This document shows positions 7,942 to 13,678 of a stretch of 14,155 nucleotides of DNA, in pieces. Made by a program: the position numbers and the translations under genes. Location: contig JAIVJE010000295.1 in assembly GCA_020200195.1 (NCBI GenBank), forward strand, positions 1-14,155, in the 5' to 3' direction. This DNA is from Acidobacteriota bacterium (GTDB taxonomy: Bacteria > Acidobacteriota > Vicinamibacteria > Vicinamibacterales > 2-12-FULL-66-21). Below the pieces are notes generated by a model that did no database searches, had not been told where the DNA came from, and saw only the letters and a list, made by a program, of their open reading frames with translations. Every line of letters starts with the position of its first letter. Position 1 is the stretch's first letter.

Positions 7942-7993
7942 GGTCAACGAAATGACGGTTAATGGCAGAGGTGCCACAACTTAGCGGTGCGCG

Positions 7994-8869
7994 TTACCAC
8001 TCGCCCGGGGGCTGTCCCGGAGGCTTCGGGGCGAGCGGTTTCGGAGGGGGCGGGACGACCTGTCCGGGGAGCTCCGTGGGCGGCCCCTCGGCTGGCAAGG
8101 CCGACCCAGGAAGCGTCGGGACCGGTTCGAGGGCCGGCGGGGAGCCGGAGGGATCCGTCGCGGCCTCCGCCACGACTGGTGGAGGCGTCACGGCCCCCAT
8201 CCGGCGCATGATCATCTGCTGACGGCGGCGAAGACGGGCGGTCGGGTGACCCGGATCGAGCACTCGCGGGTTGATGATGGCGCCGGCCAGCAGCGCCGAT
8301 TCCTGGGGACCCAGGTCCGCCGCCGGCCTTCCGAAATACGTGCGAGCTGCCGCCTCCGCACCGTAGACGCCGTCACCCCACTCGATCACGTTGAGGTAAA
8401 TCTCCAGGATGCGCTGCTTGGTGAGCTCGCCTTCGAGGCGACGCGTGATCAGCAGCTCGCGCAGCTTCCGCACGGGGTTCTTGGACGGCGACAGATAGAG
8501 ATTCTTGGCAAGCTGCTGCGTGATCGTGCTGGCGCCGCGGACGAATTCGCGCCGCTCGAGATTGACCTCCATCGACTCTTTCAGTTGTTCGAAGTCGACA
8601 CCGTCGTGCTGCCAGAATGCGCTGTCTTCGGCGACGAGCACGGCGCGCTTCAAGTGGCTCGAGATCCGCCCGTAGCTGATCCACCGCTGGACCTGTTTCG
8701 GCTGTTCGCCTTTGGCGCGCGCCTGCCGCGCGCGCAAATCCATGAATGCGGTCGTGGTGGGGTTCGCCGTCTTCAGCGGGCGAACGTCGGGCAGCGTGAG
8801 GTAAATGTAGGCTCCGCACGCGAACCCGGCCGCGAACAGGGCGAGCGCTACCCGGCCGACGCTGCGCAT
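7994..8869 (-). CDS. mtgA: Monofunctional peptidoglycan glycosyltransferase (MtgA-like)
   Basis: This GT51 enzyme polymerises lipid II into glycan strands at the periplasmic face of the inner membrane. The 291-residue protein has an N-terminal membrane anchor (residues about 6-25). The GT51 motifs follow in order: VAEDSAFWQHDGVD with catalytic Glu81; GASTITQQLAKNLYL at 112-126; RKLRELLITRRLE with the second Glu (138); and KQRILEIYLNVIEWGDGVYGAEAAARTYFG. There is no transpeptidase domain, so it is monofunctional. After residue about 228 it carries an unusual Pro-rich tail of about 60 residues (many PP, ending PPGEW) not normally found in MtgA. The gene lies 26 bp after the M48 gene on the same strand. 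A perfect TATAAT sits 6 nt before its ATG, suggesting a leaderless message of its own. Some annotators would name it pbpC or mtgA; the family is secure. Confidence 0.93.
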   Translation of the reverse strand: MRSVGRVALALFAAGFACGAYIYLTLPDVRPLKTANPTTTAFMDLRARQARAKGEQPKQVQRWISYGRISSHLKRAVLVAEDSAFWQHDGVDFEQLKESMEVNLERREFVRGASTITQQLAKNLYLSPSKNPVRKLRELLITRRLEGELTKQRILEIYLNVIEWGDGVYGAEAAARTYFGRPAADLGPQESALLAGAIINPRVLDPGHPTARLRRRQQMIMRRMGAVTPPPVVAEAATDPSGSPPALEPVPTLPGSALPAEGPPTELPGQVVPPPPKPLAPKPPGQPPGEW

Positions 8870-8875
8870 TCGCGG

Positions 8876-8881
8876 ATTATA
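8876..8881 (-). promoter_or_regulatory. Candidate leaderless -10 for mtgA
   Basis: A perfect TATAAT ends 6 nt before the mtgA ATG, so transcription would begin at or next to the A of the start codon. No Shine-Dalgarno and no good -35 are present; the TTGAAC at 8889-8894 is only 7 nt away, too close. This layout matches leaderless promoters known in Deinococcus and Actinobacteria. In the 26-bp gap it could also be chance. Confidence 0.4.
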
Positions 8882-8895
8882 CGGTTACGTTCAAC

Positions 8896-10365
8896 CTAGC
8901 CTTCGACGACAACCTTGATCCTGTCACCCGGGCGGGGAGGCTGACTGGGATCATAGTTGTTCATGATCGCCAGCGTGGTCGGCTTGATCGTGTTCCTGGT
9001 GACTCGCTCGGCGATTTCCTGCCACGTATCACCGTTTCGCACGGTGTAGACGTCGACCCGGTTCGGTTTGATCTCGGCCGCTTCGGCGCGGCTCAGGCTG
9101 CGGAACGACCGGATCGCCGCCACGAACTGCCGCTCGACTCCCTGAAACTGGTTGGCCGGTGCGAGGCCCGCAAGCACGTACACATTTCGCTCGTGGACGA
9201 TGTGGGCGGCGAGCGTGCCGACATTGCCGAGTCCCTGCATTTGACCCTGGTACGTGCCCACATACGCGTCCAGCCCGTTGATCTCGGCGCGTTCTCCATT
9301 GAGCTGCCGGAATCCTGAATTCGCCATCGTCGTACGCGCGATCTGCTCTACCGAACCGGAAGCGTTGGGGACTAGCTGGAGCAGCATGTAGTTCTCGCGC
9401 TCCGGCGCCTTCGCGACGACCTGTGTTTTGGTGTTCTGCACTTCCCATCCCTGCGGGAACGTCAGCGCAAGCCGGAGATCCGGGTGCAGGAAGGTGTTGC
9501 CGCGCACGATGCCTTCGCTCGGACTGTCGCCGAAGACAATTCCATCGATGCGCCGCAGGTACTCCGAGCGGTCGGTTTCGGTCCGGGCCGTCATCGAGGC
9601 GGACGCCTGCTGCACCGCGGCGCGCACTTTCTGGACGCGATCTGCAGGAGCCGGATGGGTGGACAGCCAGTTGGGAACACCCTTGCGGCTGCCGCTGGCT
9701 TCGTCCAATCGGCTGAGCGTTGTCAACATGCCCGCGACGCCAGCAGGGTCCCAGCCGCTCTTCGCGGCGTAATCCACGCCAAGGGAATCGGCCTGCAACT
9801 CATCGTCACGGCCGTACTTGAGAAACAGCACGCCGAGCGCGGTTTCTGTGAGGCCTTGCAGCGGCCGCGCCTCCGGCACGAAGATGCTCAGCAGCGTCAC
9901 GCCGATGCCGGCGCTGGTCGCCTTGGTGTACTGCTGCGCGGAGTGCCTCGCGGTAACGTGCCCGATCTCGTGCCCGAGGACCCCGGCGAGCTGCGCCTCG
10001 TCGTTGAGAAACGGCAGGATGCCGCGCGTCAGATAGATGTAGCCGCCGGGCAGCGCGAACGCGTTGACCGCTGGCGCGTCCACCACGGTGAAATGCCATG
10101 GGAGATTTGGCCGCTGCGAATTGCGCGCGAGGCGCATGCCTATACTCTCGACGTATCGCTGCAGCTCGGGATCGTCGTACAGGCCCATCTCGCGCCGCAC
10201 TTCGCCGTCCATCTGCTGACCCAGCTGAATCTCCTGCGCCTCGCTCATGAGCGAGAACTCTTTCTTTCCAGTCGCCGGATTGGTGGCGCACGCTGCGAGG
10301 GTTGCAGCAGTGAGGAAGGGAAGCGCGCGGGTCGCAACGGAGGATCTGAAAGTGCGGGCGACCAT
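8896..10365 (-). CDS. M48 metallopeptidase lipoprotein with C-terminal LysM
   Basis: This is a periplasmic zinc endopeptidase of family M48 (BepA/LoiP-like), predicted to work on outer-membrane or misfolded envelope proteins. The 489-residue product has a signal peptide with a perfect lipobox LAAC (Cys26). The peptidase domain carries HEIGH at residues 132-136 and the third zinc ligand Glu189 in DDELQAD. A region of about 150 residues without a recognised domain follows (roughly 285-430). A LysM-like domain lies at about 438-486 (VYTVRNGDTWQEIAE...NNYDPSQPPRPGDRIKVV), which would hold the enzyme on peptidoglycan. A longer reading from 10431 is possible, but AAGGAG sits 6 nt before the ATG at 10365 and decides the start. 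It probably forms a unit with mtgA downstream. A sigma-54-like element lies about 60 nt upstream. Confidence 0.95.
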   Translation of the reverse strand: MVARTFRSSVATRALPFLTAATLAACATNPATGKKEFSLMSEAQEIQLGQQMDGEVRREMGLYDDPELQRYVESIGMRLARNSQRPNLPWHFTVVDAPAVNAFALPGGYIYLTRGILPFLNDEAQLAGVLGHEIGHVTARHSAQQYTKATSAGIGVTLLSIFVPEARPLQGLTETALGVLFLKYGRDDELQADSLGVDYAAKSGWDPAGVAGMLTTLSRLDEASGSRKGVPNWLSTHPAPADRVQKVRAAVQQASASMTARTETDRSEYLRRIDGIVFGDSPSEGIVRGNTFLHPDLRLALTFPQGWEVQNTKTQVVAKAPERENYMLLQLVPNASGSVEQIARTTMANSGFRQLNGERAEINGLDAYVGTYQGQMQGLGNVGTLAAHIVHERNVYVLAGLAPANQFQGVERQFVAAIRSFRSLSRAEAAEIKPNRVDVYTVRNGDTWQEIAERVTRNTIKPTTLAIMNNYDPSQPPRPGDRIKVVVEG

Positions 10366-10371
10366 TGTGGA

Positions 10372-10377
10372 CTCCTT
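10372..10377 (-). promoter_or_regulatory. Ribosome binding site of M48 gene
   Basis: AAGGAG on the minus strand lies 6 nt before the ATG at 10365. It is one of only three clear Shine-Dalgarno sites in the window and fixes the M48 start downstream of the longer open frame. Confidence 0.85.
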
Positions 10378-10426
10378 CAGCCGGCCGCTCGGCGCAACGC
10401 GTGGTACGGCCTCGAGAAGTGCGGGC

Positions 10427-10442
10427 TGCAACAGATGTACCA
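10427..10442 (-). promoter_or_regulatory. Sigma-54-like promoter element before M48 gene
   Basis: On minus the string TGGTACATCTGTTGCA matches the RpoN consensus TGGCACG-N4-TTGCA. The spacing between the GG and GC pairs is exact. The -24 element has C to T at its fourth position and A instead of G at its seventh. Transcription would begin near 10416, about 50 nt before the start codon at 10365. No sigma-70 promoter stands out in the same 120-bp gap. No enhancer-binding site could be identified. Confidence 0.4.
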
Positions 10443-10484
10443 GCGCCAGCCCGACCGGAGCTTTCCATCAGCCGCGGCGCACAC

Positions 10485-10521
10485 AATAAAAAAGCCGGAA
10501 GCGGACGGCTCCGCTTCCGGC
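10485..10521 (-). terminator. Intrinsic terminator after acetyltransferase gene
   Basis: GCCGGAAGCGGA (10494-10505) and TCCGCTTCCGGC (10510-10521) form a perfect 12-bp GC-rich stem with a CGGC loop. On the minus strand it is followed by TTTTTTATT (10493-10485). It lies 25 nt after the acetyltransferase stop and separates the subtilase-acetyltransferase unit from the M48 gene. Confidence 0.93.
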
Positions 10522-10546
10522 ATCACCCTCCTCCAGAGGGACGTGC

Positions 10547-11212
10547 TTAATGGACCTGGCCGACCCAGACGGCCTTGGACCGCCGCCAGTCTTCGTCCAG
10601 GATGGTCCAGAGCGTCTGATCCAGGTATTCGCCGTCGCGCAGGAACGACTTGCGCAGGACGCCTTCCTGAACGGCGCCGATCTTCCGGAGCGCGCCGTTG
10701 CCGCGCCCATTGGCCACCGCCGCTCGCGCCTCGAGGCGGTGCGTGCCGATCACATCGAACGCGAAGTCCACCACCATCTTCGCGCCGTCAGCGAACATGC
10801 CCGTTCCCCAGAACGCGGACCCGATTGCAAAGCCCCATTCGGCCGTCGCAAAGTCCGGCTCCAACTGCCGCACCTGGAAGATGCCGATAGCCGTATCCAT
10901 CCCGTGGGGCACGACGGCGAAGCAGACGTAATTGCCTGCCGCGCGCTCGCGGTGCGTCCACGCGATGAACCGCTCGAACCCTTCGATCGTCGTCGGCGGC
11001 GGCGAGATGAACCGCGCCACTTCTTCCGTCGAAAGCATCGAGAGTAGAGACGGCGCGTCCGACAGCCGCAGCTCGCGCAAGGTCACCATCGACCCCGTGA
11101 GCACAGGCACCGTCCGCCGCCAGTTGCTGACCGTCGTCGCGAGATTCGCGGCCGCGATCACGGCGTGCACGTCCGTCAGCATGTCCGAGTCCCGGAAAGG
11201 CATCTTCTCCAT
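10547..11212 (-). CDS. GNAT acetyltransferase (RimJ/RimL-like)
   Basis: This 221-residue Gcn5-related N-acetyltransferase is of the kind that acetylates protein N-termini or small molecules with acetyl-CoA in the cytoplasm. The GNAT fold runs from about residue 42 (VTLRELRLSDAPSLLSML) through the central strand TAIGIFQVRQ and the acetyl-CoA loop region AEWGFAIGSAFWGTGMFADGA. It ends with the conserved ANGRGNGALRKIGAVQEGVLR segment. The Q/R-x-x-G-x-G/A motif reads WGTGMF, a normal RimJ/L variation. The first 40 residues are an extra N-terminal segment. The ATG at 11212 overlaps the subtilase stop (TAATG), and GGGAGGGG upstream gives a ribosome binding site, so translation is coupled. An in-frame reading from 11380 lies inside the subtilase gene and is not expected. 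A terminator follows. Substrate is unknown. Confidence 0.9.
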   Translation of the reverse strand: MEKMPFRDSDMLTDVHAVIAAANLATTVSNWRRTVPVLTGSMVTLRELRLSDAPSLLSMLSTEEVARFISPPPTTIEGFERFIAWTHRERAAGNYVCFAVVPHGMDTAIGIFQVRQLEPDFATAEWGFAIGSAFWGTGMFADGAKMVVDFAFDVIGTHRLEARAAVANGRGNGALRKIGAVQEGVLRKSFLRDGEYLDQTLWTILDEDWRRSKAVWVGQVH

Positions 11213-13185
11213 TAGAAACCCCCTCCCAGGATGCCGGTCACTGAACTGGTGACCGTGGTTACTGTGCTGGCCGTCGTCTCGGCTGCGAATAAGTTCTCGA
11301 ATACCGAGACGTCGTAATTCGCCGGTTCGGCGTTGGGATCCTCGAACAAGGGCGTTTCGAGTGCCACCGACGTGCCCCACACGTAGCCCTCAATCGTGCC
11401 GCCGCTGCCCCAGACGATGTTCTCTGCGGCTTCAGCGCTGCCCCAGACGATGTTGTCGTCGCTGACCGCGCCCCAGACGATATTTGAGCAATTGGCGCCG
11501 GCGCAGTCGGAGCCCCACACGATGTTCTCGTCGTTGGCCGCGCTGCCCCAGACGATGTTGTCGCCGTCACGCACGGAACCCCAGACGATGTTGTCGTCGA
11601 AGGCCACGCTGCCCCAGACGATGTTGTCGCACGCGGCATCGTCACAGCGCGAGCCCCAGACGATGTTGTCGCCGTGGGCATCCGAGGCCGAACCCCAGAC
11701 AACGTTCAGGGCCCACGCGTTGCCGTCGGCTTTGATGACGCCACCCGACAAGCGGTGATTGCCCCACACAATCTGCTTGCTCCAGGACTTGTTGGACGGG
11801 TATTTGTCGCCCGCAACGGCGGTCTTGAAGAACTTCGCGAGCTGCACGGCGCCCAGGGCGTTCAGAAAGCCCGCACCCTGCGTGAGCGCGTCGTAGTTGT
11901 ACTTCTGAGCGGTGAACTGCAGAATCGCCTTCACCAGGTTCGGCGTCAGCGCGGGATTCGCCTGCACCATCAACGCGACCGTGCCGCTGACGAGCGGTGC
12001 CGCCATGCTGGTCCCTGTCAGGCTCAGATAGGGCTTGTAGGCGGTCGTCACCGAGCCCTTGAGCAGATACGCTGCCCTCGAGAGATAGAACGCACTCGAG
12101 GGATCGCTGAGCGACACGATACCGGTGCCCGGCGCCGCGAGGTCCGGCTTGGCCTCGAAGTCAATCGCGGACGGTCCCCGCGAGCTGTAGGGAGCCATGA
12201 TGTCGTCCACTCGGGTGACGGTGCCCTGGTGGCTCGACGCGCCGACAGTCAGCACCCAAGGCGCATTCGCCGGAGCGGTGATCCCACCGTACTGGGTACG
12301 CCCCGCGGCGTTCTTGCCCAGGTTGCCGGCCGCGGCAACGACCACGATGCCCGCATCAACGGCAGCCTTCGCCGCGAGCGTCAGCGGGTCGGTCCGGTAG
12401 GACTCGGTGATGGCCGCGCCGACCGACAGATTCACGACGCGGATGTTATGCGCCGCTCGGTTGTTCACCGCCCACTGCAACGCGGCAATGACGTCGCTGA
12501 TCCGCCCGCGACCGGCCGCGTCGAGCACTTTCAGGCTGACCACATGCGCCGCGGGCGCAATGCCAGCACGCGTGCCGCGCGAGTCAAATCCGTTGCCGGC
12601 GATCGTGCCGGCCACGTGCGTTCCGTGACCGTTGTCGTCGTACGGCAGAAGCCGCCCGTTGACGAAGTCGACGAACGCAGAAACGCGCTGGCCGCCTACG
12701 GTCCGGACAAGCGGCGACGTGCCGCTGTAGGTCAGGTCGTCGTGCCAGGGGGTGACGCCAGAATCAATCACGGCGACGCCTACACCTGCGCCGCTGTAAC
12801 CCCACTGATGCTCGACCGCGCGGGCGCCGATAGTGACGGCGGCGCGGTTCAGCTCACCGCGTGTCGGCCGGTCGTGATGGATGCTGGCCACGCCGGGGTG
12901 ATCAGCGTACCGTTTGAGTTGCCCGTTCGACAGTTCCCCTGCAAGCGCCCGGATCAGCCCAAGCTTCTTGCCAGGTTTGCCGCCGATCTTGCGCAGCTCG
13001 CCCGCGGCGTCGAAGCCCGTCGCCAAGGTAATGATCACCTTGGAGTGCCCGACCTGGCCGGCGCGCTTGTTCAGGACCTTGTCGAGTTTTGGATGGTCCT
13101 GGGCACTGCCCGGGACCGTCCACCCGACGAGACACACCAGCGTCAGCGCCAGCGTTCTCCAAGCTTTCCCACCCCATCGAATCAC
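11212..13185 (-). CDS. Secreted S8 subtilase with NIVWG repeat tail
   Basis: This is an exported serine endopeptidase of 657 residues, counted from a GTG start. Order of parts: signal peptide (residues 1 to about 28, hydrophobic TLALTLVCLVGW, cleavage near GSA-QD); an I9-like propeptide (about 45-107); the catalytic domain with Asp141 (VAVIDSGV), His187 (NGHGTHVAGT), oxyanion Asn288 (AAAGN) and Ser393 (TGTSMAAP). After residue 470 comes an 11-unit [I/V]VWG repeat tract, then a short acidic tail (FEDPNAEPANYD) and a Ser/Thr/Gly-rich end (SSVTGILGGGF). An ATG at 13254 would add 23 residues before the signal peptide. The GTG at 13185, with AAAGGAAA upstream, fits better. The stop overlaps the acetyltransferase start. 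The protease is certain; what the repeats do is unknown. Confidence 0.95.
   Translation of the reverse strand: MIRWGGKAWRTLALTLVCLVGWTVPGSAQDHPKLDKVLNKRAGQVGHSKVIITLATGFDAAGELRKIGGKPGKKLGLIRALAGELSNGQLKRYADHPGVASIHHDRPTRGELNRAAVTIGARAVEHQWGYSGAGVGVAVIDSGVTPWHDDLTYSGTSPLVRTVGGQRVSAFVDFVNGRLLPYDDNGHGTHVAGTIAGNGFDSRGTRAGIAPAAHVVSLKVLDAAGRGRISDVIAALQWAVNNRAAHNIRVVNLSVGAAITESYRTDPLTLAAKAAVDAGIVVVAAAGNLGKNAAGRTQYGGITAPANAPWVLTVGASSHQGTVTRVDDIMAPYSSRGPSAIDFEAKPDLAAPGTGIVSLSDPSSAFYLSRAAYLLKGSVTTAYKPYLSLTGTSMAAPLVSGTVALMVQANPALTPNLVKAILQFTAQKYNYDALTQGAGFLNALGAVQLAKFFKTAVAGDKYPSNKSWSKQIVWGNHRLSGGVIKADGNAWALNVVWGSASDAHGDNIVWGSRCDDAACDNIVWGSVAFDDNIVWGSVRDGDNIVWGSAANDENIVWGSDCAGANCSNIVWGAVSDDNIVWGSAEAAENIVWGSGGTIEGYVWGTSVALETPLFEDPNAEPANYDVSVFENLFAAETTASTVTTVTSSVTGILGGGF
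11220..11227 (-). promoter_or_regulatory. Ribosome binding site of acetyltransferase gene
   Basis: GGGAGGGG on the minus strand, with its GGAGG core about 9 nt before the ATG at 11212, lies inside the last codons (GGGF) of the subtilase gene. It supports the choice of the overlapping ATG and suggests re-initiation by ribosomes finishing the subtilase. Confidence 0.6.
11377..11766 (-). repeat. Eleven-unit NIVWG tandem repeat tract
   Basis: Inside the subtilase gene, the Trp codon of eleven [I/V]VWG units recurs with spacings, N to C, of 23, 13, 14, 11, 11, 11, 14, 10, 11 and 11 residues. The core is D-N-I-V-W-G-S. At DNA level CCCAGACGATGTTGTCG (plus strand) occurs five times without change, near 11442, 11547, 11580, 11613 and 11655, and the other units differ by a few bases. 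Two of the 14-residue units contain Cys-x4-Cys. No known repeat family was recognised. Confidence 0.92.
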
Positions 13186-13190
13186 GTCAG

Positions 13191-13198
13191 TTTCCTTT
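13191..13198 (-). promoter_or_regulatory. Ribosome binding site deciding the subtilase start
   Basis: AAAGGAAA on minus lies 5 nt from its edge, and about 7 nt from its AGGA core, before a GTG at 13185. That GTG begins a compact classical signal peptide. The upstream ATGs at 13254 and 13245 have no comparable site. Confidence 0.55.
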
Positions 13199-13207
13199 CG
13201 CACATAC

Positions 13208-13227
13208 CTTCCGCGGCCCTGCGGAAG
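13208..13227 (-). promoter_or_regulatory. Leader hairpin before the subtilase ribosome binding site
   Basis: CTTCCGC (13208-13214) and GCGGAAG (13221-13227) form a perfect 7-bp inverted repeat with a 6-nt loop, ending 9 nt before the AAAGGAAA site. If the GTG start is right, this is a stable mRNA hairpin in the leader and could modulate translation. If the ATG at 13254 is used, it is simply coding sequence. Confidence 0.35.
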
Positions 13228-13678
13228 CGGACACCGTTTCGCCATGCCGTCCATACCTGCCGGGTGTCACCGGCAGCGAGCGCCGCCTGAGACCGTCACT
13301 GCACCTTCGAACACCAGACCGCTTTCGCGGCCGAACTCGAACCGGCGCCAATGTCGCAAGCGTCGACGCACGTTCGCAGGGATATAGGGGTCATTCCGAG
13401 CTAACGGCAGAGCAAGTGGCGATCCAGCGCGGAAGAGCTCCGGAAAATCTGCGTTAACGCCAGTCGCTGCAATTAGTTATGAGGTTTAATCAATGCGGTA
13501 ACAGAAGTGTGAGACGCACCGTTTTGCGCCGTTACGGAACACACAACTCTGTGATCGCGCACACGGCAGCGGTATAGGCCTATATTCATTGATCAAAACG
13601 ACAGTGTTCCGATCTGCTGCAACAGTGCACGTTTGGAACATCCCGAGAAAAACCGCCAACCTGTTCGACCGCAGCGAG
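13228..13678. other. Intergenic stretch, AT-richer, with palindromes
   Basis: This 450-bp gap lies between the subtilase gene and the ABC permease stop. The open frames in it (for example 13486-13710 on minus) have no recognisable domain. The part from about 13450 to 13680 is less GC-rich than the genes. It holds GCGTTAACGC (13451-13460), TATAGGCCTATA (13573-13584), inverted pairs ATCAATG/CATTGAT (13489-13495, 13587-13593) and CGGAACAC/GTGTTCCG (13535-13542, 13604-13611), and a further GGAACA at 13635-13640. It presumably carries the subtilase promoter; TATATC near 13382-13387 (minus) is a weak -10 without a good -35. No terminator for the permease is evident. Confidence 0.6.
13573..13584. 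repeat. 12-bp palindrome TATAGGCCTATA
   Basis: This is a perfect 12-bp palindrome near the middle of the noncoding gap, with other short inverted pairs on both sides. It could be a dimeric regulator site. No known operator was recognised. Confidence 0.4.

Noticed and set aside
7963..7976. TGGCA-GAGG-TGCCA hairpin as mtgA terminator
   Set aside because: The stem is only 5 bp and there is no U-run after it on the minus strand.
9484..10890. Plus-strand open frame of 468 codons
   Set aside because: It runs antisense to the M48 and acetyltransferase genes, crosses the terminator, and shows only Arg/Gly/Ala-rich low-complexity translation typical of high-GC shadow frames.
11377..11766. Repeat tract as a CRISPR-like array
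   Set aside because: Units are coding, in frame within the subtilase, 30-42 nt apart with no spacer-repeat alternation.
11674..13290. Plus-strand open frame of 538 codons
   Set aside because: It is antisense to the subtilase gene, whose catalytic triad, signal peptide and repeats are unmistakable. The plus-strand product has no recognisable domain.
13604..13640. GTTCC...GGAAC as a LexA box
   Set aside because: The half-sites are about 24 nt apart, unlike any LexA site I know.
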